64,000 nucleotides of DNA, from positions 5,683,416 to 5,747,415 of the forward strand of contig NZ_CP017269.1 in assembly GCF_001750685.1 (NCBI RefSeq), given 5' to 3'. Within the stretch, counting starts at the first letter, position 1. Every line of letters begins with the position of its first letter. This DNA is from Geosporobacter ferrireducens. GTDB taxonomy: Bacteria > Bacillota > Clostridia > Peptostreptococcales > Thermotaleaceae. The notes under the pieces are model-generated. The model was not told the origin of the DNA, searched no databases, and was given only the letters and a program-made list of their open reading frames with translations. Positions 16,640 through 26,258 of this stretch are shown here, piece after piece. Position numbers and translations under genes: made by a program.

Positions 16640-18212
16640 TAAATATCTTTTTAAAAAACCCGATGTCCTTTTCATTTTCATTGATTCGACTTTGTATAAT
16701 CATATTATCTTTTTCCGCTAAAGCTTCATTAAGTTCTTGTTTTTGCTGCTGAAGCAATTGCAAATCAGTGTGAAGCTTTTTCCGCTCTCTTTCGAATTCT
16801 GTACATTTTTTTTCTAAAACGGCTATTTTATGATGAAGTGTATCCTTTTCTGTCTCTAGCAGGCGGATATTCTCTTTGTATTGAGTAATTTTTTCTCCTC
16901 CCTCATTAATGAGATTTAAGTACTTTCGGTTCAACTCTGTTAGCTTTTTAACTTCCTCTTTTAAATAGCGGATTTCAGCTGCTAATGAATTTATAACATT
17001 TTTTTCTTCTGCTCCTGCTAATTCTATTTGCTTTCTACTAACTTCATCTGTTGTATTATTTCCACTAAGATTGTGTTTTCGAAGCATTCCTGTTGGATTT
17101 GATCGCTGATGTGCCATCCTGCTGGAAAGAATATTTTCATTTATAGGTTCCAAATTTGCGTCTTTCATTTTATCTTCTTCTAAAAACTGTTGCGCTTCTT
17201 CATGGGAAACAAGTTCACTGAGATCAAGAAGAGAGTTTTTTGCTTGAGGAGAATATACACTATAATTGGACTGGTGAATATTTTCCTCTCGTATTCTTGT
17301 AAATACAGGCTGCAAATCCAGCATAAACGGTTTTTCTTTCTTAGACCAGATTGTTCTTCCTTTTTGTGTTAATAGGGCATAGGAAAAATAGGTTGCTTCA
17401 CCAATACAATGGATTATTGTGAGAATATTTTTATGTATATTTTGAAAAAACCAAGTAATTGGAAACTTTTTTTCTATTGCGATCCCAGTATTTTTTTTCA
17501 TATTTTCTAGAGTAAGACGAAGGTATTTAATACAGTAATTATTCTTATTCTTATCGATCCAACTGATGTACAAATCTCCATTTGTATCAGGCAATATGTC
17601 AACAGAAAAGTATTTAATATAAATACAGCTTGCTAAATAAATATCCTCATCCCACTGAGAAGATTCTACTCTATAAACAGATAATTTGAGATCATAAATC
17701 AAGTTATTATTTGTAAGAAAAGATAAAAAGAGATTATATTGATGATCCCTAGTCAGACAATAGGGTTTACAGGGATCTTTTAGATGAGTCCGGCATATGA
17801 TTTCCTTTTTCCAACTGTCAGCTTCCTCAAAATAGCTGACAATAGAAATGAGATAAGGTGCCGATAAATCACGCCAGCAGAAAACAATATAGGGGGTTTG
17901 ATCAGAAAACTTAATATCAATAAAATCAATCATTTCTGCATCTATGGCAGAATGATATAGCAGTTGTGCATCCCACGATTGTCCATTGAAGAAATAATAA
18001 TAAAATCGTCCTTCAAAGTCTAGAAGTACAGCACCGATCTTTCCGTTCACATCATAATCAACAGCATATTCCTTAACCGGGTGACTGTATACGGGTCCTT
18101 CATCAACCGCATCTTCGCCGCCAATACAGTAAAGATATTGAGAATCATCTAAATAAAATCTATAGTGTATATCACCAATAGTCAAATTTGTATCGAGTTT
18201 ATTTGTATTCAT
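16635..18212 (-). CDS. Unrecognised protein: beta-rich repeat domain plus C-terminal coiled coil (paralogue A)
   Basis: I do not recognise a named family. The predicted 525 residues fall into two parts. The first, about 360 residues, is beta-rich with repeated aromatic, propeller-like segments (for example GQSWDAQLLYHSAIDAEMID and YISWIDKNKNNYCIKYLRL). The last 120 residues are a heptad-like coiled coil of E, K, L and Q ending in GFFKKIFK. The start is taken as ATG 18212 behind AAGGTAGG; a GTG at 18224 overlaps that site. A shorter paralogue lies at 20687-22066 with the same layout and ending. Both are divergent from genes of a second paralogous family, which suggests one duplicated module. 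A role in spore coat or cell-surface assembly is only an inference. Confidence 0.6.
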   Translation of the reverse strand: MNTNKLDTNLTIGDIHYRFYLDDSQYLYCIGGEDAVDEGPVYSHPVKEYAVDYDVNGKIGAVLLDFEGRFYYYFFNGQSWDAQLLYHSAIDAEMIDFIDIKFSDQTPYIVFCWRDLSAPYLISIVSYFEEADSWKKEIICRTHLKDPCKPYCLTRDHQYNLFLSFLTNNNLIYDLKLSVYRVESSQWDEDIYLASCIYIKYFSVDILPDTNGDLYISWIDKNKNNYCIKYLRLTLENMKKNTGIAIEKKFPITWFFQNIHKNILTIIHCIGEATYFSYALLTQKGRTIWSKKEKPFMLDLQPVFTRIREENIHQSNYSVYSPQAKNSLLDLSELVSHEEAQQFLEEDKMKDANLEPINENILSSRMAHQRSNPTGMLRKHNLSGNNTTDEVSRKQIELAGAEEKNVINSLAAEIRYLKEEVKKLTELNRKYLNLINEGGEKITQYKENIRLLETEKDTLHHKIAVLEKKCTEFERERKKLHTDLQLLQQQKQELNEALAEKDNMIIQSRINENEKDIGFFKKIFK

Positions 18213-18303
18213 CAATTTAATCACCTACCTTATTAGAAATATATTAACAGTGATTCTGCAATATGTTTAATAATTTATATAACTTGAAACGAACAATTTA
18301 TTC

Positions 18304-18331
18304 ACCAATTTTTAATAAGTATCATAATATA
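18304..18331 (+). promoter_or_regulatory. Possible sigma-K type promoter
   Basis: AC at 18304-18305, then 17 bases, then CATAATATA at 18323-18331 fits the sigma-K pattern AC-N16/17-CATANNNTA, about 70 bases before the start of the downstream gene. AT-rich DNA makes chance matches likely. Confidence 0.35.
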
Positions 18332-18405
18332 CAATTAGAACAGTCAGTTAATATACTTAAGATTGATTACAATCTAATTGATCAATAAAGAAGGGGGTAC
18401 ACGAT

Positions 18406-19263
18406 ATGTACAGACATTCAAACTCAGCAAATGGAATTAGTTTATATACACCCGGATTTATCCCGGAAGAGCTGAGAGAGCAATTTGGAAATGCAGCTGA
18501 ATTAGTATGCGTCCAGGTTCCAAAGGTTTATGATTCATGCCTGCTAAGAATTTGTTTAGTGGGAGAGCAAAAAAAACATAAGAAGAGAAAAAAAGGTTAT
18601 TGCGATGATGATAAAGAAGATGAAGGTATTGTCTTTGATCCAGATTTGCGTGTACGCGTAGACTGCAGTGTTGAGAGTATCATTAATGTCAGAGTAGTAG
18701 GTCTTGTACCAGGATCATTTAAAGTAATCTTGAAGCGGCCAGTGCCAGGAGATCCAGATCGAAAGATAATCACTTATAAATATCAGTTGAGAATTCTATA
18801 TGACGTTGTATTTGATGATTGTACGATTTCAAAGGATAATGAATTAATACTCCGCAGAACTGAAACAGTAGGGCCATTGTATTGTCCAGATACGGATACA
18901 ATTATCCGTGAGAGCCGAGTAGATCAATCCGGTACAATTCATCCATCAACTGACGAAGATGACCACATCATCAAACTTGAGATTATAGCAGAGATTTTAG
19001 ACGTTCAAATTGAGCGAAACGAAGGAAAAACTTTAGATCCATATGATGATGTATGCTTCGCAGTTTTCACAGTTGGAGTTTTTAATGTTGTGAAGTGCGA
19101 ACTCATCGTTCAATTAGTAATCCCTGCATTTGGCTTCTGTCCGCCGCCTGCACCTTGTGCACCGCTTGGAGAGCCTTGTGAAGTATTTAATGCGCAATTA
19201 CCACCTGCGTTCTTCCCACCACAGTTGGATGATTTCATTTCCGGACCTGGAATTGACTGTTAA
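18406..19263 (+). CDS. Probable spore-coat/SPOCS-like structural protein (paralogue A)
   Basis: This 285-residue soluble protein has no signal peptide. It contains VCVQVPKVYDSCLLRICL (residues 34-51), a pattern I associate with clostridial spore-coat-like SPOCS (DUF3794) proteins. A basic/acidic low-complexity patch follows (KKHKKRKKGY then CDDDKEDE), then several beta-rich segments with scattered cysteines and a proline-rich C-terminus (CPPPAPCAPLG, then LPPAFFPPQLDD). A second family member at 22256 shares the FFPP-acidic ending. AAGAAGGGGG precedes ATG 18406. Spore-coat assignment is an inference from motif style and neighbours. Confidence 0.55.
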   Translation: MYRHSNSANGISLYTPGFIPEELREQFGNAAELVCVQVPKVYDSCLLRICLVGEQKKHKKRKKGYCDDDKEDEGIVFDPDLRVRVDCSVESIINVRVVGLVPGSFKVILKRPVPGDPDRKIITYKYQLRILYDVVFDDCTISKDNELILRRTETVGPLYCPDTDTIIRESRVDQSGTIHPSTDEDDHIIKLEIIAEILDVQIERNEGKTLDPYDDVCFAVFTVGVFNVVKCELIVQLVIPAFGFCPPPAPCAPLGEPCEVFNAQLPPAFFPPQLDDFISGPGIDC

Positions 19264-19308
19264 GAAAAAGGAGGGGGGGTGTGTATTACCACATCCTCTT
19301 TTTTCTTT
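19264..19308 (+). terminator. Rho-independent terminator
   Basis: A G-rich left arm (about 19268-19283) pairs with CACATCCTCTTTTTT (19290-19304) and is followed by T residues, ending the spore-coat-like gene before mgsA. Confidence 0.65.
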
Positions 19309-19407
19309 ATTCTGTTTTCCATAAGTTCCTCCAATGCTATATAATAGTAAAGAAGGGTTTATTTGATCATGAATAAGATACACATCGATAAAGAAAGGAG
19401 CGGAATT

Positions 19408-20676
19408 ATGGAACCATTATCAGTCAGAATGAGACCAAACACGCTAGATGATTTTATTGGACAAGCTCACATTTTACATAAAAAATCTCTATTATATCAA
19501 TCCATCAAAAACCAGACCTTTGACTCCGCCATATTCTTTGGGCCACCAGGAACAGGTAAAACGACTTTAGCTAGAATCATCGTAGGAGAGCTTGATGCAA
19601 ATTTTCATGAATTGAATGCTACAACCACAGGAACGAAAGAGTTAAAAGAAATTATCGATTACGCAAAGAAAACAAAATATACCCTTGGATATAAGCCTAC
19701 ATATGTTTATGTCGATGAGTGCCATCGTTGGAATAAAAGTCAGCAAGATGCACTGTTAAAAGCTTTAGAAGAAGGAACCATAAAGTTTATTGGCAGTACA
19801 ACTGAAAACCCATATTTTGCAATGAATCCTGCCGTGCTTAGCCGTGTTCGGGCAATATATGAACTAAAACGCCTAAGCATTGAAGAATTAAGCAAAGTCT
19901 TAATCCGTGCCATCAATGATCCCCATGGATTGGGAAATTATCATATTAGCATGTCACAGGAAAACATAAATCTGATAGCCAATCTATGTAATGGAGATGG
20001 AAGAATTGCTTTAAACACTTTGGAATTTATCGTAAAATCCTTAGGAAAAGATGCAAAAATTGAAAAAGATACAATTATTGAAGCAATGCAGCAACGCGTG
20101 AATTATTATGACCGGGAAGAGGATAAATACAATTATTTATCTGCACTGCAAAAAAGCATTAGAGGCAGTGATCCTGATGCATCTATTTTATATTTAGCTT
20201 ATTTGATTGAAGGGGGTGCAGATATCCAGACAATCGGCAGGCGATTGCTGGTAATCGCCAGTGAAGACATCGGATTGGCTTCACCGAATGCTATTTCCAT
20301 TGTTCTTTCCTGCATTCAGGCGGCTCAAATGGTTGGCTTTCCTGAAGCGAGGATTATCCTTGCGGAGGCTGTTCTCTTATTGGCTTGTTCGCCAAAATCC
20401 AATAGCAGCATTGTAGCCATTGAAAAAGCAGCAGCGGATATCAGATCACGAAGTATCGATCCGCCTCCTGCCCATATCATGGATGCCCATTATAGTGGGG
20501 CAAAAAAGAGGGGGATTGGAGATAATTACCTGTACCCCCATGATTTTGGCGGTTATGTAAAACAGCAGTATTTGCCGGATAACCTATACAAGGAAAAAAG
20601 AAGCTATTATAATCCATCAGAAAACGGCAGTGAAAAAAGTATCAAAGAACGCCTGGAAATACTGCGCAAAAGATAA
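19408..20676 (+). CDS. mgsA: Replication-associated recombination protein A (AAA+ ATPase)
   Basis: This 422-residue clamp-loader-like AAA+ ATPase of the MgsA/RarA family acts at stalled replication forks. It has Walker A FGPPGTGKTTLARI near residues 46-59, Walker B YVYVDECHRWNKSQQDALLK near residue 100 and sensor 1 IGSTTENPYF. The C-terminal family domain includes VIASEDIGLASPNA and the YPHDFGGYVKQQYLPD ending. ATG 19408 is chosen because AAAGGAG lies 7 bases upstream; earlier TTG and ATG codons at 19363 and 19369 lack a site. It sits between the two spore-surface modules, perhaps by chance of insertion. Confidence 0.94.
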   Translation: MEPLSVRMRPNTLDDFIGQAHILHKKSLLYQSIKNQTFDSAIFFGPPGTGKTTLARIIVGELDANFHELNATTTGTKELKEIIDYAKKTKYTLGYKPTYVYVDECHRWNKSQQDALLKALEEGTIKFIGSTTENPYFAMNPAVLSRVRAIYELKRLSIEELSKVLIRAINDPHGLGNYHISMSQENINLIANLCNGDGRIALNTLEFIVKSLGKDAKIEKDTIIEAMQQRVNYYDREEDKYNYLSALQKSIRGSDPDASILYLAYLIEGGADIQTIGRRLLVIASEDIGLASPNAISIVLSCIQAAQMVGFPEARIILAEAVLLLACSPKSNSSIVAIEKAAADIRSRSIDPPPAHIMDAHYSGAKKRGIGDNYLYPHDFGGYVKQQYLPDNLYKEKRSYYNPSENGSEKSIKERLEILRKR

Positions 20677-20708
20677 TCCCTCATCCCTATGAAGGATTAT
20701 CTTTTTGA
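20668..20708. terminator. Bidirectional terminator
   Basis: AAAAGATAATCC (20668-20679) pairs with GGATTATCTTTT (20694-20705) between the convergent mgsA and paralogue B gene. Confidence 0.8.
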
Positions 20709-22066
20709 AAAAATGCCTGTACTTTATCGAAGAATCCTTTTTTGCTTGAAGCCACATCTTCTATTTTTTTTTGCACTTCGTCAATCTGTACGTATATTTT
20801 GGTTTGAAATGCTTGGTGCTGTTCCATAAAAAATTGCAGATCTTTTTGAAGTATTTGATTTTGTAAAGTAATTTCTTCAAGCTTTTCTAGTAAAGCATCT
20901 CCCTCATGAAAATCTTCCTGGGATTCCACCAGTTCATGATCCCCTATAAAAATTTGAGGCATCGATTCAGCAGACAATGTGCTTTCATGATCATCTGCCT
21001 TCAATGTTGGAAGGGCATTGAATAATATAGGAGACTCTAAAGGATCGATTCCAAGTATTGTAATTTTATCGTCAATATACCCATAGGCATCTATAATTTT
21101 TACGGGTGTCATATCTTTATAAGCAGGTCCAATAATGCCGACTTTTATGAGCTCCTTTTCAGCTGCATTGGCAAGTCTTTTGGGATCTGACCACTGCTTA
21201 GCATTCTCCAATTTTTTTTGTATAATAAAATGGCTTCCTTCCTTCCAAAGAATGATCATATTCCGATCAAAATGCATAAGATGTGGCTGCGTGTAATCTG
21301 TACCGTTTTTCGCAAAAACATTGATTTCTTTTCTTAAATTACTTTTATAGGACAAGGGAAGTTTTGTTCCAAAATAGTTTATTTGATAATGCCCGTTCGC
21401 AAAGGTTGACCATGCTATATGCAAGGTATCCTCCCTATCACATAATATAAAAGGAGTCGTATGATCACAGGGTCCTTCGCTAATTTTTATTGGTATACCC
21501 CAAGAGCGATAAGGCAAAAGAAATTTTTCATAATAAATCTGATGATATCTTCCAATCCGGGATTTATACACCAGATGGATATTATTCTTTTCATCAATAT
21601 CTGCATAAAAAGGTATATCATATTGACCGGTACAAATTTCACACACTTTTTGGTTTTCCCAATTCTGCTTATTCCAGTAATAGTGCTTAATTGTCCAAAA
21701 CTCATTATTTTCTGCATAGGATTGTGCCATCAATATATGAATCTTTTCTTCAAAAACAAATAGTGTAATATTTTTCAACCGGCTGTGATTCCTATTAAAG
21801 GTCATCAAACTTTTAGATTCCCAGGTCTCATTAAAATATATCCCATATTTTAAATGTCCAGTTTCTAAAATTGAAGCCACATGGAACTTTCCTGCAGAAT
21901 CTATCCCAATGGAGAACTCCAAAACCTTTTCCTCCAATTTCATAGAATGAAATTCGATATTTTCTTTTAGCATACGTACCCATAAATTTTTTTCTAATAG
22001 AGAAAAGTGGTATATAAAACCAGGAGAATCATAATGTATATATTGTTTCTGATTGTGATATGCCAT
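20687..22066 (-). CDS. Unrecognised protein: beta-rich repeat domain plus C-terminal coiled coil (paralogue B)
   Basis: This 459-residue paralogue of the gene at 16635-18212 has the same design. A long N-terminal beta-rich region holds aromatic repeats such as DTLHIAWSTFANGHYQINYF and NNIHLVYKSRIGRYHQIYYE, resembling propeller blades with an I/L-x-W/Y pattern. A shorter helical C-terminus of about 75 residues ends in KKGFFDKVQAFFQKDN. An excellent AAGGAGGTG site precedes ATG 22066. It is divergent from the gene at 22256. Function is unknown; the duplicated divergent layout suggests the two products of each pair work together. Confidence 0.6.
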   Translation of the reverse strand: MAYHNQKQYIHYDSPGFIYHFSLLEKNLWVRMLKENIEFHSMKLEEKVLEFSIGIDSAGKFHVASILETGHLKYGIYFNETWESKSLMTFNRNHSRLKNITLFVFEEKIHILMAQSYAENNEFWTIKHYYWNKQNWENQKVCEICTGQYDIPFYADIDEKNNIHLVYKSRIGRYHQIYYEKFLLPYRSWGIPIKISEGPCDHTTPFILCDREDTLHIAWSTFANGHYQINYFGTKLPLSYKSNLRKEINVFAKNGTDYTQPHLMHFDRNMIILWKEGSHFIIQKKLENAKQWSDPKRLANAAEKELIKVGIIGPAYKDMTPVKIIDAYGYIDDKITILGIDPLESPILFNALPTLKADDHESTLSAESMPQIFIGDHELVESQEDFHEGDALLEKLEEITLQNQILQKDLQFFMEQHQAFQTKIYVQIDEVQKKIEDVASSKKGFFDKVQAFFQKDNPS

Positions 22067-22255
22067 TTACACACCTCCTTTTGATAGACTTTGTCCAATA
22101 TATATTTATCATTGGTCTTTTAAAATTATGACACTTTATAGAATAATTTTTGAAAATAAAAGGTGCTGAAAAGCAACAAAAGAAAGTACAATATAGTAAC
22201 GTCTAATTCGGATGAATCTAATAGCAGTCAGTTGATAGAATAGGAGGGGAGTTTC

Positions 22256-23002
22256 ATGATGAAAGACAATTCTGGATATGGAAAACCGATTAATCGAAAG
22301 CTAAGTGAGCCGGAGCCCTATGCAGGCCTTAGAAAAAGTACACAAGAACAGGAGAAACAGAGCCTTAACAAATATCTTGTTGATATGCTGGAGCCGGTAA
22401 GCATTATTACAGATCAAGTGTACTCCAGTTATCAAATCCGGAGCTGTTTTCCTAAGTTTACTGTCAATGTGCCAAAGACTAGCGATTTATTGAACTTTGT
22501 TAACATAACTTTTCAAGAAGGCAAATTAATAGCAGAAAGCTTAAAAATCACACCACTGGGGCCAAAACGGCCAGGACATTCACGGGTACAATTTGAAATT
22601 CAAATTCCTTATCAATTAGTACTGCGTGATAAAATTAGTGGTGAGCTGTTACATATGAATGGGGTATTGCCGGAAATTAAAAAAGATACGGTAATGTACA
22701 TTCCAGAATCAAGAAATGAGTTCAATTACAGAATTATAGCTGAAACCCGAACGGAACTTCTTCATTTTCCTGAATCTGAAGGAGAAAAGATGATAATTCC
22801 TATAGGGATTTTTATGGTTATTAGTGTTGTCGGAAGGGTGCAGCTGCAGCTGCCGGCATATAAAACACTCCAAGAGCCTCTCCCTGGAGAACCTTATGAA
22901 GCAATAGAATTAGAGTTATGTGAGGAATTCGAAAAAAGAATTTTCCCGGAAGACTTTTTTCCCCCGGCAATAGAGGATCCTGATCTAAAGTCATTGAAGT
23001 AG
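22256..23002 (+). CDS. Probable spore-surface protein (paralogue B of the coat-like family)
   Basis: This 248-residue soluble protein has no signal peptide. A polar N-terminus is followed by a beta-rich core (FTVNVPKTSDLLNFVNITFQ; VQFEIQIPYQLVLRDKISGE) and an acidic C-terminus with EDFFPPAIEDPD. The LxxPxxFFPPxxxD type ending, the VPK segment and the QIPYQLVL beta pattern match the gene at 18406, so the two are distant paralogues. The layout divergent to a coiled-coil partner is also the same. It lies directly before a glycosyltransferase gene with which it may be co-transcribed (105-base gap). Spore location is inferred. Confidence 0.5.
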   Translation: MMKDNSGYGKPINRKLSEPEPYAGLRKSTQEQEKQSLNKYLVDMLEPVSIITDQVYSSYQIRSCFPKFTVNVPKTSDLLNFVNITFQEGKLIAESLKITPLGPKRPGHSRVQFEIQIPYQLVLRDKISGELLHMNGVLPEIKKDTVMYIPESRNEFNYRIIAETRTELLHFPESEGEKMIIPIGIFMVISVVGRVQLQLPAYKTLQEPLPGEPYEAIELELCEEFEKRIFPEDFFPPAIEDPDLKSLK

Positions 23003-23107
23003 CATATAACTTTTTTGTATCATCTACAAGGTCAGCGAATATTGTGTAATAGTAAGTTTCTTTATAAAGTCATCCCTAAATATTATAGAACTGCAAAGGG
23101 GAATCCC

Positions 23108-24124
23108 ATGAAAATATTATTCTTTACAAGAAAGGATTTGCAAGAAAATCCTGCTGGAGATACTACCATTATTCAAGCTTTGAAAAAACATTTTCGAAAA
23201 CATGGAATCAAAGTAGATTTATGCACAGATCATAGGGTAAATATTCACAGCTATGATTTAATTCACTTGTTTAATATATCTCGTGCCACTGAGTTATATA
23301 ACCTGATAAAGCTTTTGCCTTTGGAAAAGAAGGCTGTTGTTTTGACGCCTATTTATTGGGACCTCAGCGATTATTTAAAAGAAACCAACCAAGCGATAAA
23401 GCTGAATGCATGGAACAGCGGAGAAAGAAAACGCAAATATATTTTCGAACACATTGATTTGTCTATTCCCCACTGTCAGGGAGAAATTGATCTGATCAAG
23501 CGTAACTTTAACTATAGAAAGGATTTTGAAATTATACCTTATGGTGTAGCACCTATTCAAAAAGAATCATCGAGCTATATAAATAACCGTTATGGCTTTA
23601 AGGACTACGTATTGTGTGTCGGAAGAATCTGCAGGCAGAAAAACCAATTAAGTTTGATAAGGGCACTAAAGGACAATTCTATTCCTGTTGTTTTTGTTGG
23701 AAAGGTTAATGATGAGGACTACTATAAGCGCTGTCGTGCTGAAGCAAAAGAGAATATGATCTTTATTCACGATATGCATCACCATCAGCTTGCCAGCCTT
23801 TATCAGAATGCCCATGCCTATGTACAGCCAAGTTGGTTGGAATATCCTGGCTTAAGCAGTCTAGAGGCAGGTGTTGCGGGTTGCAATATTGTATCTACAG
23901 AGATTGGTTCTGTTAAAGAAATCTTTAAAGATATGATTTACTACTGCCATCCAAATAATCTTGAAAGTATTCGCAGCGGTATTTTTAGAGCCTTAGAGAT
24001 GCCAAAATCGGACTTATTAAAAAACTATATTCTAGAACATTACACTTGGGAAAATTATGTCACAAAGCTTCTAACACAATACAATCATCTTTTACAACTT
24101 AAAAAAAGATCAATAGAAAAGTGA
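23108..24124 (+). CDS. Glycosyltransferase family 1/4
   Basis: This 338-residue GT-B glycosyltransferase has a C-terminal nucleotide-sugar domain with YVLCVGRICRQKNQLSLIRA near residue 173 and the family signature QPSWLEYPGLSSLEAGVAGC near residue 241, including the E-x7-E type donor-binding pair. It transfers a sugar from an activated donor to an unknown acceptor in the cytoplasm. ATG 23108 follows AAAGGGG; the open frame extends further up to 23015 without a ribosome site. CDP-sugar genes downstream and coat-like genes upstream suggest glycosylation of a spore-surface layer. Confidence 0.85.
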   Translation: MKILFFTRKDLQENPAGDTTIIQALKKHFRKHGIKVDLCTDHRVNIHSYDLIHLFNISRATELYNLIKLLPLEKKAVVLTPIYWDLSDYLKETNQAIKLNAWNSGERKRKYIFEHIDLSIPHCQGEIDLIKRNFNYRKDFEIIPYGVAPIQKESSSYINNRYGFKDYVLCVGRICRQKNQLSLIRALKDNSIPVVFVGKVNDEDYYKRCRAEAKENMIFIHDMHHHQLASLYQNAHAYVQPSWLEYPGLSSLEAGVAGCNIVSTEIGSVKEIFKDMIYYCHPNNLESIRSGIFRALEMPKSDLLKNYILEHYTWENYVTKLLTQYNHLLQLKKRSIEK

Positions 24125-24147
24125 TAGTTTATCTATCGCTTTTTTAG
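24117..24147 (+). terminator. Rho-independent terminator
   Basis: AAAAGTGATAG pairs with CTATCGCTTTTTT (24133-24145) right at the end of the glycosyltransferase gene. Confidence 0.75.
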
Positions 24148-24311
24148 TTTTTATACAGCAATTTATTAATCAAGATTCTCAATCACATTTAGTCTTATAA
24201 GGGAGAACTGTATTCTTTAATATATGAATTTTATTCACCAAATTGGACATGTTTGCATAATTTGAATTATAAGAGAATCATTAATAGGAGCACATCAAGG
24301 AGGAGATTTTA

Positions 24312-25082
24312 ATGAAAGTGGTGATTCTATGTGGAGGAAAAGGTACGAGGATGCGAGATGCAGCGGAAAATCTCCCTAAACCCCTTGTACGAATAGGAGA
24401 AAAACCTATCCTTTGGCATATTATGAAAATCTATCAACATTACGGGTTCAATGATTTCGTATTGCTGCTTGGATATAAGGGTGAAAAGATTAAAGAATAT
24501 TTTATGGATTATTCATGGAAAAATCATGATTTTATATTAGATATGGACAGTGGGGCTGACGACATTCAGCTACTGCAAAAAGTAGAAAATTGGAAAATCA
24601 CTTTTATAGATACAGGCCTAAACACCATGACAGGTGCTAGAATTAAACGTGCTCAGCAATACATTGGGGATGCCCCCTTTATGCTTACCTATGGAGATGG
24701 TCTGGCTGATATTGATTTACATGCGTTGTTGACTTTTCACAAAGAGAAAGGAAAAATCGGAACGGTTACAGGAATATCGAAAAAAAGTCAGTATGGGACC
24801 TTAACGATTCAAGAAGATGTAGCACAGTCCTTTCAGGAAAAGGAACAAACTGAAGGGGTAATCAATGGTGGCTTTTTTGTGTTTAATCCAGGAGTATTCC
24901 ATTATCTTCGGGAAGAGGATCATTGCATTTTAGAACAAGAGCCCATGCGAAATTTGGTAGCAGATCGAGAATTGGCGGTATACCAGCATCGAGGTCTCTG
25001 GATTGCAATGGACACCTATAAGGATCTTCAAGAAGCCAATCAAATATGGCACCAGCAGAATAACTCATGGAAGGTGTGGTAA
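24312..25082 (+). CDS. Glucose-1-phosphate cytidylyltransferase-like nucleotidyltransferase
   Basis: The family enzyme makes CDP-glucose from CTP and glucose-1-phosphate. The 256-residue protein has the N-terminal nucleotidyltransferase signature [14 protein letters not shown] (residues 3-16), then [20 protein letters not shown], typical of RfbF, and [13 protein letters not shown] with the metal-binding Asp near residue 130. GGAGGAG precedes ATG 24312. The next gene, a CDP-glucose 4,6-dehydratase type enzyme, starts one base after the stop, which supports the cytidylyl assignment. A different NDP-sugar remains possible. Confidence 0.88.
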   Translation: MKVVILCGGKGTRMRDAAENLPKPLVRIGEKPILWHIMKIYQHYGFNDFVLLLGYKGEKIKEYFMDYSWKNHDFILDMDSGADDIQLLQKVENWKITFIDTGLNTMTGARIKRAQQYIGDAPFMLTYGDGLADIDLHALLTFHKEKGKIGTVTGISKKSQYGTLTIQEDVAQSFQEKEQTEGVINGGFFVFNPGVFHYLREEDHCILEQEPMRNLVADRELAVYQHRGLWIAMDTYKDLQEANQIWHQQNNSWKVW

Positions 25083-25083
25083 G

Positions 25084-26061
25084 ATGATAAATAAAGATTA
25101 CTGGTTAAATAGGAATGTGTTCGTAACTGGTTGTACCGGCTTTTTAGGCAGCTATTTGGTTCGAGAACTGTTACAGAGAGGAGCCAATATAACTGGTTTA
25201 GTAAGGGATTTCGTTACAGATTCAAAGCTATTTGCTGATGGCAATGATAAAAGAATCAATGTAGTCAGAGGCTCCATAGAAGACCTGCAGCTGTTGGAAC
25301 GTGTACTAGGCGAATACGAAATAGAAACGGTCTTTCATATTGCAGCCCAGGCGATTGTCGGTATTGCGAACAGAAACCCTATTTCGACCTTTAAGGCAAA
25401 TATCGAAGGAACTTGGAATGTAATGGAAGCTTGCCGTAGAAGTCCAACGATCAAACAAGTTATTGTAGCATCCAGTGACAAAGCCTATGGAGATCAGGAA
25501 AGACTACCTTATGATGAAAAGATGCCCCTACAAGGAAAACATCCCTATGATGTATCAAAAAGCTGCACAGACCTATTGGCACAGGCATATTATCAAACCT
25601 ATAATCTACCGGTTTGCATAACGAGATGCGGCAATTTATACGGAGGAGGAGATTTAAACTTCAACAGGATTATCCCCCAGACGATTCAGTCCATAATCCA
25701 CGGAAAAGCTCCAGAAATTCGCAGTGACGGCACATTTATTCGAGATTATTTCTATGTTGAAGATGCAGTGCTTGCTTATCTCCTATTAGCAGAGAAGATG
25801 GAGGAAGGGAATATTTACGGAGAGGCATTTAATTTTAGTAATGAGATTCAATTAACAGTCTTAGAACTTGTCAATAGAATTTTGGCATTAATGGATAGTA
25901 ATCTTCAGCCAGTTATATTGAATCAAGGACAGCACGAAATCAAGCATCAATATCTTTCAGCAGCAAAAGCAAGAAATCTCTTGAATTGGGAGCCTAAATA
26001 CAGTATGGAAGAAGGCTTAAGAAAGACTATCGAATGGTATATGGATTTTTTTCAAAATTGA
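25084..26061 (+). CDS. CDP-glucose 4,6-dehydratase-like SDR enzyme
   Basis: This 325-residue extended short-chain dehydrogenase would convert CDP-glucose to CDP-4-keto-6-deoxyglucose. It has the NAD-binding motif [12 protein letters not shown] near residue 15, the SSDKAYGD active-site strand near residue 129, the catalytic YxxxK (YDVSK) near residue 155 and the [16 protein letters not shown] segment characteristic of RfbG. The start is ATG 25084, one base after the upstream stop; longer open frame upstream lies inside that gene. No later-step deoxysugar genes are beside it, so the final sugar is unknown. Confidence 0.88.
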   Translation: MINKDYWLNRNVFVTGCTGFLGSYLVRELLQRGANITGLVRDFVTDSKLFADGNDKRINVVRGSIEDLQLLERVLGEYEIETVFHIAAQAIVGIANRNPISTFKANIEGTWNVMEACRRSPTIKQVIVASSDKAYGDQERLPYDEKMPLQGKHPYDVSKSCTDLLAQAYYQTYNLPVCITRCGNLYGGGDLNFNRIIPQTIQSIIHGKAPEIRSDGTFIRDYFYVEDAVLAYLLLAEKMEEGNIYGEAFNFSNEIQLTVLELVNRILALMDSNLQPVILNQGQHEIKHQYLSAAKARNLLNWEPKYSMEEGLRKTIEWYMDFFQN

Positions 26062-26097
26062 ATATAAGGGGACGATTATTCTGTTGTTCCGTAACGT

Positions 26098-26132
26098 AAA
26101 GGGGGCATGCCTAATATATGCCTCCTTTGTTT
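26098..26132 (+). terminator. Rho-independent terminator
   Basis: AAAGGGGGCAT (26098-26108) pairs with ATGCCTCCTTT (26118-26128) and is followed by GTTTT, ending the CDP-sugar unit. Confidence 0.8.
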
Positions 26133-26181
26133 TATATGAAATTTTAACAGAATCAAATAAAAAAAATTATATCATTGAATG

Positions 26182-26237
26182 TTGACAAAATTAGTTGGGT
26201 ATAATATACTAAGATTGAATTTCAAGTAAATTACTTG
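26182..26237 (+). promoter_or_regulatory. isc operon promoter with palindromic Rrf2-type operator
   Basis: TTGACA at 26182-26187 and TATACT at 26205-26210 have a 17-base spacer. CAAGTAAATTACTTG at 26223-26237 is a perfect odd palindrome lying just downstream of the predicted start, where binding by the Rrf2 product of the first gene would block transcription. The site-to-protein link is inferred. Confidence 0.7.
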
Positions 26238-26258
26238 GGATTCGAAGGGAGTGATGAA

